DNA of 64,000 nt, from NCBI GenBank assembly GCA_037903475.1, contig JBAJFG010000073.1, positions 124,001-188,000 of the forward strand. Reading direction: 5' to 3'. Made by a program: the position numbers and the translations under genes. The notes beneath the pieces were generated by a model. The model had not been told where the DNA came from and made no database searches. It saw only the letters and a list, made by a program, of their open reading frames with translations. The DNA comes from Ancylostoma caninum (taxonomy: Eukaryota > Nematoda > Chromadorea > Rhabditida > Ancylostomatidae). This document shows, in pieces, positions 12,801 through 25,668 of this stretch. How positions within the stretch are numbered: position 1 is the first letter of the stretch; the number at the start of each line of letters is the position of its first letter.

Positions 12801-15800
12801 GATTGCCACTGGTTTGCCGTGAACGGCGAAAAAAGGGTGAACTACAGTCGAGTTGTTTGCGCTACCTCCAACAGAGAGACTTTCACTTCCGCACTGCTCT
12901 TCGTTGCATGGCAAAAATAGATAAAACGACTAGGTTAGGATGGGCTCTTGACTAGGCAGATTGTGCTTTTTATATCTGCTGATGATTCACGATAGAGAAA
13001 AATGTTGTAGTTATAGAAGCTTTAAATGTTCTCATCGACCTCACTACAAAAAAATCTTGGAGTATAGTTCAACTACGGTTGTTCCTACACTATTCATTAT
13101 GCGAACAAGGATGGTCGTACTTGGGTTCTACAACCTATTTCCTCACTCTCCAAAATCTGAATCATTTCCTCATGAAAGACTTCTTGCCCACATTTTCTTT
13201 CGTTTTGAAGTAGGTGCGAGGGTGTTCTCCGGCCATCCCGAACCTGGATGCATCATTGAAGTTACCCGGGATAAACGTGTACACTCGCCTCTTAGCGACG
13301 CATAAATTTGTATGGTGTGAGCACTTTTACCTTGGCTAATCTCAGTGCTGCATGTGGCTCCTCTACAAGTTTAGGGATAAATATCCATAGATGCAAGAGA
13401 AGCGACCATACCTTAGGAACAGCATGGGCACCGCAGAAAGTCGCGGATATCTCTAGCGATGTCACCTCGGGAACGCGAGAAAGCACATGCAGCATCTGAA
13501 TTTTTTGGATTGAAATGTATACTAGTTAAACAGTGATGAGAAATTCGTAAGACGCTTGAGGTCCGACTTGTGATCTGTGCATACATTTATGCGCAGTAAT
13601 CATGACTGAGTCTGGGAGGAATTTACAATAAAAAAATGATCATCCTCGTGTATCCTTAGGAGAACAATTTCTGCCTTACGAACTGATATTTCGCATGAGG
13701 ATGTAGATCTAAATCTATCAAATTCTACGAGTCAGTCCGAAGGGTAAATCAGATTTTGAGCGATTGACATGCTGAATAACCTCGCTCAAAAGCCTTTCTG
13801 AATAGTTGTTTCACAACTGATCAGTCCTCAAAAAATCTCAAAGATCACCTTCAGCTCGCTCTCAGTATCCAATCCATAGCCACTCTTCGCTTCTAAGGTG
13901 GTTGTGCCGTTTCGAAGCATAGTCACGGCGATCTGTAAAGCTGCTCCTAATTCGAGGAACACAGAAGAGTGTAAACTCGTGCATGGATGCGCCAAATAAC
14001 AGGGAGTTCAGTAGTGAACAAAATATTGTTTGTAGAAAAAAATTGGTCTACTAACAGAAACTTCTAAAATACTGGGCCCATCTACTCGGGCACAAGTTTT
14101 TCCTGTTTGAGAGGAATGAAATTTTGTTGTCATAGTGCGTCAAATGATAAGAGAAGGCTTCGTAGCTGCTGCTCGCACCTTCTTGAACTCCTCCAGCAGA
14201 TATTCCTCAGAAGCCTCTCGCGTCTTTGACGTCGTGAAGTGGATACCCCCTCCCGCTGCTTGAACCTACAACAACCTAACGAAGTCAAATCGAGCGGATC
14301 ATACACATCATTGGCCGAGACCTCCATGTAGGTTGCTCCTGCAAGCTTCATAGCAAATTCGTGAACACGATCACCGGCAAATACAGGATGCGAGTGGCCG
14401 TCAACAAAACCAGGAAGGAGAATACCTGGATATGAGAGCAATTATAGCAGCAAGAAACTATACGGTCAGAAAACCATAAAAAGTACCAAGGAAATAGAAT
14501 TGAGGCTACGGAAGACATTCACATCGTACTTTAATTACTTACTTCTCTTTTTATTTTCATGCGTTACATTTTAGCGGCGTGAACCTGATCCGTGTCTACC
14601 CTATGTATTTCAATTTTTGGTTTCTTTTTCGTTTTCGCCAGATCTTGCTGAGACGTTATCTGCCTTTCATTTTTTACTTCTGGTTTTTTTGTGTTTATTT
14701 GTTGTTGAAGTCAATTAAATTAATTATCTATTTAGTTATTTATTTGTTTGTTCACTGCGTTTGTTGGCGTAAATAAATAAATAGATAAGTAAGCAGATGA
14801 ATGCGAATGCATAAATCTATAAATGAGCAAATAAATAGTGATGTAAATTAATAAATGAATGTGAAGACTCCCAAAAGGATTGGGTGAATGGGGATAAATA
14901 GAGAACTAGCGTTTGCACCTTGCGAAAGAGAGAAAAACTGGAGACTTCCATTGTCAGAAGTGATCAACGGGCTGGGATTTCCCGAAGAATTACGCTTCCG
15001 ACTGATTACGTCGTTTTCTCATTAGAATTAAGAAAGTTGCACATAAATCTAGAAGCCTTGATGCAGACTATTTTTTTCTTCTATCTCGACTCTGCATAGG
15101 CTGTACAGCTTGCTCAGAACAATAAAAAACGTTTGCACAAAGACGCTGGAGAAAGCATACCTCCATTAGTAGCTAATGTCTTCTCCACTGTATGATTACC
15201 CAGTACTGAGCGCACCTGAAAATGACCAGCAACCTATGACTGAAAGTTTTTGATGAATTAGAATTTGTCGATGGATGTCGACCTGTTCCTCTTTTCCAAC
15301 AGCAGCGATGGTGCCATCGGCAGCTACCAGAACGGCCAATCCGTTTCCAGCATCGTTAAGTACCTAAAATATGTTTTCGCTCAGAGTTACGCAACTATAA
15401 GATTCGCACTCATTAGTATGTTAAAGAGGTTAGAACAAACGGTTTGCTTCTCCTCTGGTCCAGACGAACCGATTAACTAACCAGTTCCTTTGAGACTCAT
15501 TCATCAATAGGTGAAGGGACCGACCAATGAAATAATTGGTAAAATTAATCAAAATTTTCTTGTTCAGAAATTTCGGCATGGTAGTTCTTGCGTGTTTTTG
15601 CTCTTGTGCCCTTGAGGTTTTTTTAGAGATGGAACACTTTATTAGACCTTACGTTTCGGCCTTATCCCCGTCCTCAGTGGTCTGAAAAGAGATCGATCCG
15701 AAGATCTCAAATTTATCCCACCAAGCGATGATTTTTGGCGGTGTGCGGCCTCTGCGTTCTTTGCTTGAAACAACAATGAGATTCTAGCAGAATGCAGAGG

Positions 15801-16523
15801 TACTTGGTGGGGTAAATTTGGGATCTTTTGGATCAACCTCTTTTCAGATCTCTGAGGACGGCGATGATGCCAAAACGTAAGGTCTAATAAAGTATTCCAT
15901 CGTAAAGAAAACCTCGAAGACAAGAACAAAAGACGCAATAATCAAGAATTGTTAAAATGTTAAAAAGATCCATGTTCAGACTTGACGACCTTCTAGTGAA
16001 CTGCTCAAAATCTACACCAATATAATTTTCTCCAAAGAAAAGCTTCTGATGATATTTTGTACTGCTACTTCTTATTGCTGTTCTGCTATAAATGCATGGT
16101 AGATTGTTGCAAAAGCTTCCGAGGTTTTTTTTTAGAAAAAAAACTATAATTTCCTTCGGATGTGGTGAATCATCCAGTTATCGTAATGCACATTTGGACG
16201 GAATCCTGCTTTTTAAATTGTAAGCTATAACTATAGTAGTATTATACACTGCAGTTAAGAGCCTTGAAATATCTACAAATTCGCATCTGATGTGGATAAA
16301 ATGCATAGTACCTACTTTCACCAGTAGCCATAGTGGTAGTCTATGATATGGAGAAGGTAAGAAAGTCTCTTATTGTGGCAAAGTTACTGCAAAGATGTCC
16401 ATATACGTAAAAGTGCAGATTCACCTTAATTTTAGCCATATCCGCTCCCTTCAGGAACTCTACATGAGGATCGTCGGTGATCTGCACGATTTCTTTGAGC
16501 TGATGGATCAAAAGTCGGTACAT
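9879..16523 (-). CDS. amdhd-1: Imidazolonepropionase (AMDHD1/HutI family), 11 exons found, C-terminal exon not located
   Basis: This enzyme hydrolyses 4-imidazolone-5-propanoate to N-formimidoylglutamate, the third step of histidine breakdown. Exons: 16523-16425, 15363-15283, 15215-15161, 14425-14322, 14265-14179, 13932-13849, 13495-13412, 11800-11658, 10668-10421, 10193-10119, 10047-9879. All are in phase and give 409 complete codons. The amidohydrolase metal site is visible: [12 protein letters not shown] (HxH at 89/91), GAHAVPK (His194), NFHAEEL (His263, Glu266), SHLEE (His286) and GSDFNPNAY. The human protein has about 426 residues and ends with a strand I did not find. Reading through the last donor gives a short unrelated tail that stops at 9820-9818, so a further exon is probable. 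Introns 1 and 7 contain inverted-repeat elements. The start is supported by a trans-splice-like acceptor 6 nt upstream of the ATG. Confidence 0.95.
11935..12108. repeat. GC-rich dispersed repeat, family 2 copy a, in amdhd-1 intron 7
   Basis: The ends TACAGG and CCTGTA lie beside inverted AACGG/CGTTT sequences. The interior holds GGACCGCGGCGCGGCTCTC and TTGGGCAGAGACACAG, shared with 28543-28827. Confidence 0.8.
15585..15942. repeat. MITE-like inverted repeat in amdhd-1 intron 1
   Basis: The outer arms are imperfect inverted repeats that include TTATTAGACCTTACGTTTCG on the left and CGTAAGGTCTAATAA on the right, with CGTCCTCAG/CTGAGGACG further in. The element is about 350 bp and carries no gene. 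Confidence 0.85.
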
Positions 16524-16529
16524 CCTTAC

Positions 16530-16540
16530 CCTGGAAGAGT
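16530..16540 (-). promoter_or_regulatory. Probable trans-splice acceptor of amdhd-1
   Basis: CACTCTTCCAG precedes GGTAAG and the ATG on the minus strand. The previous stop codon on the same strand lies about 110 nt upstream, the usual distance for SL2-type downstream cistrons in operons (inference). Confidence 0.65.
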
Positions 16541-16639
16541 GAAGCATAAGTAAAGAAACTCTGTAATTTTAAATTTCCAAAGAAAATCATTTTATCAACA
16601 ATAAAATCCATGAAAAGGAGAATAGATGCACCGGCTGAC

Positions 16640-17659
16640 TTAGTTCCAAAGGTAAACGATCCGCGCATAGGGCAATAAAAACCGTTCGATGTGATCGACG
16701 AACGTGGTTAACTGCAAAATGAAGGTCACACGTAGATCTGGTGCCCTTCAAGAAATTATAGTTTTATCAGAAGATATACTGCACATTCATCCTTTTCTGC
16801 ATTACCCGAAAGATTTCTTTCAACTTGCTACACTCAACAAGTGAGTAGGAACAGAGTTTATTGATTTTCTTCACAATCAGACGTTCGCAGTCGGGTGAAA
16901 TTCCTTTCTTCGTAACTTTACACTGCAGTAATCAAGTTCTCAGCACTGAATTCCTGGTTTTATAGTTTCAGAGTAGGGAATCATTGGAAATTTATTTTTC
17001 AATTTTCGTAGCGAAACTTCTTCCTACATCTCCGAGTGCTATGATTGCTCAAGAAAATTATGATCAGCCATTCGAACTGGAACTAGCCATAGTAAATATT
17101 CACCTTATCAAGACAAACGGTGGTGACATATGTATGGCAAATTAAGCCCACGTCTAGCAACGATGAATATTGCTCTGAGCCTCTTTCTACTACGCAATAT
17201 CAGCCAAACATCACTGTCATCCCAACATTCTGGGAGTGGTCAGAAGATTAGTGTCATCCCAACCTCCTGGAAATTGGCGGAAGCACATGTCAGGAGGAAG
17301 CAATGAACACTCGCCACTGGTATGTTGCCGACATTGCCGTTGAAGTCGAATCATCGAACACTACCACTTCATACGTACAGTCCACCAGTGGGATTCAGGA
17401 ACGTCTTGGAAAGATTGCGAATCTTCTACTCATCCAGAGTGGAGAGATTATGAATGAGCACTAGCATGTGTATTCTTCATAGGAGGATCGTCCCATGAAG
17501 TGGAAACAAATGATGAAAATATAGTGAACTGTATCGGCTGTGTCCCATTTAAACCACTCACGCGAAACGAGCAGAGTGCCTGAAAGCTTCAAGGAAGAGC
17601 TCATGAATCCGCGACACGTACACCCCTTCATCTCTGGCCACTGTGTTAGCTAATAATTC
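16640..17659 (-). CDS. Unrecognised gene between stt-3 and amdhd-1: two exon candidates, incomplete
   Basis: I see two exon-like segments on the minus strand. The first, 17659-17562, follows a GGTTCAG acceptor, ends at a GTGAGT donor and reads ELLANTVARDEG, then VYVSRIHELFLEAFRHSARF. The second, 16711-16640, follows a TTTTGCAG acceptor and reads LTTFVDHIERFLLPYARIVY, then LWN and a TAA stop. The first ends in phase 2 and the second opens in phase 0, so they cannot be joined directly; a middle exon is missing or one boundary is wrong. I do not recognise the protein. The stop lies about 110 nt before the amdhd-1 trans-splice acceptor, which suggests this is the upstream cistron of an operon. 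Confidence 0.5.
17212..17272. repeat. Short degenerate tandem duplication
   Basis: TGTCATCCCAACATTCTGGG and TGTCATCCCAACCTCCTGGA occur 37 bp apart as direct copies, in the gap between the two orphan exons upstream of amdhd-1. Confidence 0.6.
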
Positions 17660-18875
17660 CTGAACCGGGTGGGAGAGAAGAGAGAATATTCTGAAAATGG
17701 AAGTTCACGACTTGTCTATCGAAGTGTCTATCACATGGATGGCAAAGCATGCCCATTTTTTTACGCGGACTACGTCCCTTTCTCACATGTGCGTCGTCGT
17801 ACGCACACAATCTCCCCTTTTTGAATAACTGACATCCGCAACTACAACAAATTCCCACAGATATTTTTGTTTGTCCGCTCCTTGGTTTTAGGAAACTCCT
17901 AGTTCACGTAGCTAGTTTGCTTTCAAATATGTAGAGAATTCCCGGCTTCTTGGGTTTGCAAGTCTGTACTGCTGCGTAGCCATGAGACCTCAGATGCTGT
18001 TCCAAAAAGGTTTTTATAAATATGTTAGCATATAATTCAGCTAGCCAAATTATTGTACAATTACCTAAAATAAGCAAGCGCTTCGTTCATTATTTTTTTA
18101 GTGTATACCTACGAGGTTGCACACTTCAGGACAGTCGGTCGATAATTGATTGAATGGTGAGTAAATATTCATGTAGTGTTGTTCGGTGCATTAAATCAGT
18201 AACTGCGTCTCCACTGAACTTCTTTCCTTGATAAATCACAAGCCCAAAGTGAACGGCAGAATTTGATAATGTTTAGATTTTAAACCGCTCAAAATTTTTT
18301 CACATATATTTATAGCTCTGCGGTATCCTCTAACATACATCAGATAGCAATCATCTCCACTTCAAAGCACAAGTCTATGATGTGGTGAAAGCCGAGTTTA
18401 CTATCGCCGAAAATACTATTCCTTGATAGCAGTAAGCTTGGGACACAACTGTATTACCTCTTCCTCTAAACAACAACAAAATTACTTTGAAATATTATTT
18501 TTTGTGACAAGTACGTATCCGAGCTTGTCGATCGTGAACTGCTGAGAATTAGACAAATTCTGTAGAAGATCATGAATGACAGAATATCTTTGACTGACGT
18601 TTATCTTACACAACAATCTAAATCAACAGACAAATAAATTATTAAATAATGGAAAAAACGTAACATATCACACGCACAGAGAGGCCCAGAAAATTGCAAA
18701 ACCAAAAGCTTCTTCAAACCAGATTTAGAAACAAAAAGGACCAGATGAACGAGTTGGACAACGTATGACTCTACCAGAAGCATTGGATATTCCCGCACAT
18801 TCTGGAATACACGACAACAACAACAACCGCATTAGGAAGGCAGCGACGACATATAGCTCGATATCATCAGTGAGT

Positions 18876-21800
18876 TCATGCCGCGAGTTTCGTACCTTTC
18901 ACCACCACAGGGCGATTACGGAGCACTCCCCGCTTATTCTTTCCCTGAATCATAGCAATGACACCCCAGAAATCCAGGAAGCAACTATTGAAATTGTACC
19001 TTTGCGACTCTTTTGCTCTCCAATCTAACCTGCCTCTCGCTCTTCTTGATCGCCGGCCGATTCTCCGGCTTCTTCACTTTGTAAATTCGCACCAGCCAAT
19101 TCTCTGACGTATACGCTTCTTCGATATGCTCCAGGGTAATATCCTGCACAATGATTTCTTCACAAATTGCTTGCTTCGAATGAAACGATTGCACTTACCT
19201 TCTTTCCTATCACATATCCTCTCGTTCTGTCAAATCCATCCTGATTGTAACCCATTCGTACTTCAGCAAAGCGATAATAAGACATCTTGTACATCATACA
19301 GTTCAACATGATGTCGGAAGCATGAGCTCCCACACTGTACTCGCCTGAGTCCGTGAAATAATTCGCTTCCTAGAAAAAAAATCATGGAGAATGAAAGACT
19401 TTAACTCTTCTATTCACAAGAAAGAGTTCAAGTCTGCTATTCACAACAAACACACAACCTCAGCAAGACCAGAAATGCTTATAGGAAAATTTTGCTTGAG
19501 TAGTGAAAATTTGAAAGAAGACGCTGGGGAAAAACGAAAAAAAACGATACTTTCGTTGTTGTTGCTTGATTCACAGATAATCAATACATATCAAAATTGA
19601 AATCGCCTGGATGACGGCGACGCAGAGTACTACACCCACGTGGAATAGAGGAGAAGCAATCTATGCACTCTTATTCTTTGATTATTGCTTTCCTGTTGTT
19701 TTTTTCTCGTGAATAGAAGAAAGAAAAGGCTTTAGCAAGGAAAAATAAAGGAGGAAACAATACTACAAGTCGAATTTAGAACTCAAACCTTGATTTCTTT
19801 CGGATGCTCTCCTTCAGCGATACGAACCATCCACAAGAACTTGTTGATATCGTCTCCAGAATATCCTATGACTCCTCCGAAAATTACAAGAACATAGTCA
19901 ACATCTAATTCCCGCATGATTTCGTATGCAGCTGACTCGTTAGATGACATAGCTTTTCCAACCTATAACACAAAGTCGAATAAGTGGCTAAATGTGGTGT
20001 TTCGAAACTACAGACAGGAAAGAATGCGGATTTCGAGGAAACTATTGCAGAAAAACAGGAGAGCTAATAGAAATAGCTTACCAATGCGATATGCGAATTG
20101 TTCCAAGTATTGTTGTCCACAAGAGTTGTTCTGTTCGCCATTCCAGCAATCTGATATCCGTAATCCCACCAAGACATGATTCGAGCATCGTCAGCGGTAT
20201 TCTCACGCAACCAATGGTATGCCTCACGGAAATCATCCATAATGATACGATCACTAAACATTATTGGATCGCTTGGGTTTTCTTCACACAGAAGAAAAAA
20301 AAACCATAGAGCTTGAACAGCAACTTACCCATGACTGTTAGAGCTTTGAAGCACAACAGATGGATGCGAATAGGCGTTACTTGTGACGTATGTGGCATGT
20401 ACAACGAACATAAGAAGGAATAATACCAGAACAACGCTGACCAACGATCTGGAGTTCACACCAACGCCATCTTCAGCTGTTTCAGATGCAGCAGCGGTCT
20501 AAATAGTTGAGATGATATTTAAGGAAGGATAGAATTTGCAACACAGAATCGTACGAAAAAAACCACATCCATTTCCATACATAAGAGTAAAAGTTGCAAA
20601 CATAAGAGTAAAATTTTGCATTTTAAACTTTGAGTGACTACATACACAGAAGTGGCAATTATATACTTTTGTGGAGCGGACACAACGTAACACGAACAGA
20701 CAGACGGAAAAGAACAACGACGTCACGGCACTCACACCAACAGCACGAACACCCAGGTCTACCTTTCCTTTCTTTGTGACCTTGTCGTACATCTGACGAT
20801 CCGAATCGGATTTCGTAGAAGACTTCTCGTCATCGCGCAAATACCTATAGCAAAGGATTTACATATCACACAGATAGACTGAGCCAAAATAACGGATAAA
20901 GATAGTGGAAGGCACTTGAAGCTGTGGAAAATCACGAAAGTGTGAGCAAATAAATTATTGTGCGAACGGAAGGGATGAATTGGACCTACTTTTCAAATGT
21001 GAAGGAGAACGCGATTCCAGAAAGAACGCAGACAGCTGGGGTAAGCGTCAACATAAGTCGAACCATTACGCCAGCGAAGTATACAGCTGAGACTGCGTAC
21101 AGAATAACTGCAAAAAGCATTAGTTGCGTTCAAAAATGGAAACTTTAAGGGTCTAAACTGCAAATAACAATAGGATGCCTAGCGAAAATTCGACCCGAGC
21201 TGCTCATATATGTATTTGGCTGTGCAAACATAATACTGCAGGAATAAAGCCAAAAAAAACCATGCTATGTTGCAATGAGAAAAAAATTCTATCAAAACTC
21301 ACTGAACACACGCTCATCGTTCACATTCTTCACGCAGTACCACAACCCCACAGGGAAGACTGCTGCAGTGATATGCAAATCAAAGAAAAAGGACACCCAT
21401 GTGGTAGGCTGATGTTCGGACACTGATGCAATGATTGGAATGTGTATCTGAAGAAGAAATTGAGAAAATAAAAACGGAAATAAGAAATGAAAGCAAAAAT
21501 TATTCAATTAACCTTGGCATAACCGGTATCCCAAAGTGAGTAGAAACGACCAGAGAAAGGAGCAACGTAGCCTGAAATCAAGGAATTGATCTGAAGAAGA
21601 GGAAGGACAGCAAGAAATATTGCATTTTTCACGTTCATTGCATGCACTGTATTTCTCTGCTGCGTCGAAATAAGCAAACGATGTAATCAGCTTTTACCTC
21701 CCCAGACTAGTCCAAAGTAGACAACTACAGCTAGAATTCCAAAGAAAGTCAACCCTCCCACAAATAGGGTCATGAATTGCTGACGCGAGATTCGCGCACG

Positions 21801-24597
21801 AGCATATTGCATTGCAGCAACAATCTAAAATCGCTATTATTTTGATAAAGCAAATGATATATAGCATTTTTAATACTAAAATTATACTTTTAAAAGCGAA
21901 CGTCACCTGAAGCAGCCCGAAAACACCAAATGCGGGCATGTGCTCAGAAGTTCGAACAGGCTGGAATCCAACAAATGGAATCTGCATGGATAGAACAGTG
22001 GCAAGACAGTAGAAGGTGGTATATGCGACGAAGAGGCGCGAAGAATAGCGACCTAAACACCTATTCAGCTAATAGTGGAAAGGACTCTATATGTATGAGC
22101 GCTCACCAATAACTATAAGAGCCAGGACATGAAGAGGAATCAGGTTAATGATGAAAACGTATCCTCCCCAAGCCGACACCATGTAGAAGTATGAGAGGGC
22201 ACAGAAGGATGCCCACATTACCGAACCAGTCTTCAGCGATTTTACCCAGAGGTAGTAAGTGAACTGAAAAGCACATCTAGAGAACTCCAAACTTCATTGT
22301 GTAAAAATAAGTCATCAGGTAATTTCAGACAAAAGGATGACATAGATAACATCAAGATTAAGCAGACTAAGTAGTCACAATGAAAGCAAGGAACGATAAT
22401 TTCAATAGCGAGGTTCAAAAACATTTCTTGAAGTTTGCTATGCCACAGGTTTACAAGGTGCGCGCAAATTATTGGCGCGTGGTTTTTTGAACCCCAATCA
22501 CCGATGGTTGAGCGAATTCACAGGCTATTTTGTGGGTATGTTCGCTAGAACGATTCATGTCGTAAACAACAACAAGTTTGCCGAGTGATCTGTTTCCTGG
22601 TCTGTGAAGACCTAGGAGAGCCTTCAGCTCAAACCTCCCTTGATACGCAAGTATTGTTTCAAAAGATTTTTTCAGAATTCTTCAGCGACGGTAATCAACC
22701 AGTCTATTTCCATGTATTTAGTGGTGCAGACCACTAAATAACATACCTAAAACGGAGCTCATAAGAAAGCAAGTGAATTGAATTACGTGGACAATCCCTT
22801 CGAGGTAAAAATTGAAGGAAATACACATGAAACCATTTTCAAACGAATTTTGGTTTGTAAACTGGAGCTGAACGAGTTTGCAATAGTCACTTCTTACTAT
22901 TAGAATTGATAGTCCCAAACGGTTTTGGAACACTCACTAGATTTGCTCTTACCACAAATTCTCAGACCTGAGTTCGCAAATATCGCAAAAAACAGCCAGT
23001 TAGATATAACGCCTGTTTTTCCCGTTGTAGTCATTTAGCGGTCCAGTCACCTGTGAGCACACAATAGCTGAGACTTAGATGTGACCTATCATACACGGAT
23101 AGTAGGAGTCTTCCAAAGCCTACCCCAGAAAATCTTTGAAGGAAGGGACCTGTGACCGCCCTCGTGTCAAGAAGGATTTGAAGGGGCTTGAACGAGAGGC
23201 CTTCTGAAACCAATGTAGGCAGAGAAATAGGTCATTTCGGAAACCAGCTACTGTCCACAGTGGAAAAGGTTCAGGCAAAGACACCTACAGCATGACTCCC
23301 GCATTCGCTCGATCATACCTGATTGGAATCGAAAAAAAAGTCAGGCGCCAATAATTCCTGCGCACCCTGTATAATAGCATAGATATTGCACACAAGAAAT
23401 CACTTAGTCGACCTACTCTAGACGAAGAATATGGAGACACCGGAGCGCCACGTGATTATTTTTTAAATGAAAACGAGTAACACTAGATTCCAAACTTATT
23501 GGTTTTGAAACATGAATTAGTAGCATAATTTGACAGTTTTTTATACTGATAATTTCACATTTAGGAATTGGAAGTTAAATCCATTGACAAACCTGAAGGG
23601 CAAAAATGGCGATACCCTCGTTATCGTAAGAACCAGCTACTGATCGACTAGTGTATCCAGGTGAAATAGCAATGAAACACGCAGCAAACAAACCTAAACA
23701 AACAACGTATTTGATGTTGGAAGATCCCTGAAAGCTATTCGTGCTTATCCCAGTGCATCAGCCTCGCAGTGGAAGCAATAACTCACCGGCCCCAGCAGAC
23801 CACAGCTCCTTTGTGAGCAGATAGGTGGCGATGGCAGTGAGGCCAGAGAAAGTTGGAGCGAGGAACACACAAATCTCTCTGAAAAAAAAAGCAGCAGTAC
23901 GAGAAAGCAGGTCCTGAACTTCATCTAGGAGAAAGAATAAAGCTGTTGCATCCAGTAAAAATGGAACTAGCTCCAAAATTTCAGAAGAGCTAAATTCCGA
24001 AACAATAAAAGCTTTTGCGACTATGAGAAAACTTGACTGTAGCGAGCAGTGACAGATGACAGAACTGTTAGTGAACGAAAAAGCCAGCAATAAAGAAACT
24101 ACTCGTCAATAGTTACCTGATATGGACGTGGAAGTTGAGTGTATCCAGAATCCAATGAATTAGGCCAGATGTGACCATCAGCCCAGGATACACCTGAAAC
24201 ATCCAGCAGCTGAAGAATGCAATGATTTTAAAATCTGCACACATCACTCACAGTTCCTCCAACAATTCTTCCCAGAGGATACCACGCCCTCTCATCAAAC
24301 CAATTCAGGAAATTATAAAATCCATTCTCGACCATGTGATGAGTGGCGCGATAGTTGAACCTAAAGTTATATATGCATCAATTACATTTTTAAAAAAGTT
24401 GTAGAAATAAGAAACAAAAGAGTGCACTACACTTCCACATACCATGGATCGAATTCGTGGATAATAGACTCGAAGCGGACGATGGCGAAGAGTCTTGATG
24501 CGAATCCGACGAACCACGCAAGCGACAATATAGCGAAAGTCAGCAACGACGTCGCTCCCAGGGATTTCCCCCGGAAGAATCCCGTTTCAGCCGTCAT
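18876..24597 (-). CDS. stt-3: Oligosaccharyltransferase catalytic subunit STT3, complete, 18 exons
   Basis: This is the catalytic subunit of oligosaccharyltransferase, a polytopic ER membrane protein that moves the lipid-linked glycan onto Asn of N-X-S/T sequons. Exons (high to low): 24597-24443, 24360-24252, 24193-24117, 23878-23787, 23693-23593, 22263-22107, 22052-21907, 21824-21698, 21571-21513, 21447-21303, 21107-20990, 20844-20736, 20498-20329, 20253-20082, 19962-19789, 19369-19199, 19143-19000, 18944-18876. All phases agree and give 764 aa, close to the C. elegans length (about 757). Visible motifs are HEFDPW with the luminal catalytic Asp (D50), SVSEHQ (about 349-354, the SVSE/TIXE motif) and WWDYG (550-554), the family signature. 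The last exon encodes a short basic tail. A splice acceptor lies 4 nt before the ATG. Intron 5 carries a repeat of about 0.95 kb. Confidence 0.97.
22437..23382. repeat. Inverted-repeat element (about 0.95 kb) in stt-3 intron 5
   Basis: The left end (GCTATGCCACAGGTTTACAA) and right end (ending in TATAATAGCATAG) are imperfect reverse complements for roughly 80 bp, including GCGCCAATAATT. The interior is non-coding. It explains why this stt-3 intron is so long. Confidence 0.8.
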
Positions 24598-24600
24598 TAC

Positions 24601-24610
24601 CCTGTGGAGC
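24601..24610 (-). promoter_or_regulatory. Probable trans-splice acceptor of stt-3
   Basis: On the minus strand the sequence GCTCCACAG lies directly before GGTA and the stt-3 ATG. A 3' splice site with a 4-nt leader before the start codon is typical of spliced-leader addition in nematodes. No transcript evidence is available here. Confidence 0.65.
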
Positions 24611-25494
24611 TAACAAATAAGTAGCAACACGATATGAAAATATGAAACGTGCAGTAAGCGAGGGTTGATACATAGAAAACGACAAAAAAAAATTGGAAAA
24701 TCTGTAAGCGAAAAATTAGATGAACACTGAAGTTGTAGGAGTGACAAAGTCAACATTCAATAACCATCGAAAAGAAAATATCGAAGCGGAAGACGCTTAA
24801 GATTCAGAAATGGATCGGGAAAAGTGTTGGGTTGCTCGAAATTTACTATGTAAATGGTTTCACATGATTTTTTCAAACTGGGCAAGGTTCGGAGAAGGCT
24901 CGATATAACCTGGAAATCATAGAGCAGAAGTGTTGAGTCAAAGGATGCAAGGAGTATTGAGTAGGACGCACAGCAGGTAGTGTTCTTTCTCACGAAACGA
25001 AACGTTCAACAGAAGGTTGAGATTAGTAAAAATGAGAGGAAGAAGAAGCTACTGTGTTGTTTCGTCATTAGCTAACCGAGAAAAGCATAGGAAAGAAAAA
25101 AAATGTAAAGGACAGAAAAGGATGTGGAACACCGCAAACCATTTGTATTGAAGGGAAAATTTCACGACGGTAGAAAGTTAATATAGAACGGGGAGATATT
25201 CCAAGCAAGTGCACGTTCGCAAAGCATATGCTTTGTATGAACTGTCGCCCTACTGCACATCAATAGAATAATGGAATTTTCGTATGGATTTACAAATGCA
25301 CGCAGCCCGTTCATATTAGAGTACGTAGCTCAAAACTGTTAAATAACCAACCTAAAAAAAAGTGAACTCCATTGTAAGAGACCGTTGTCGCAGCAGTATT
25401 ATAACGATGCAACGAGTAATTTCAAACAATCTCTGTGTATGAACTATAAAAATCTGCTAAACTCTTATGCGTAAAGTATCATGTGTACATGGAC

Positions 25495-25668
25495 GTCAAT
25501 CATGATTGCACCCCTTGCAGTGGCACAGCACCACAGCTCTCGTTAAGCGACACTGATCGCTACCCGCTGTAGGATAAACGTTTGTTTTTAGCGCACATCA
25601 GTGTTAACGAGTGAATTAACGAGTGATATAATGCTCTTTCCACTGCGAGGGGTGCAAACACGATTGAC
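25495..25668. repeat. Short foldback element upstream of stt-3
   Basis: The ends GTCAATCATGATTGCACCCC and GGGGTGCAAACACGATTGAC are near-perfect inverted repeats. The inner parts also pair (CTCGTTAAGCG with CAGTGTTAACGAG). About 174 bp, non-coding. Confidence 0.82.

Noticed and set aside
12560..12955. 131-codon plus-strand frame within amdhd-1 intron 7
   Set aside because: It lies inside an intron, on the opposite strand, with no domain and no splice partners.
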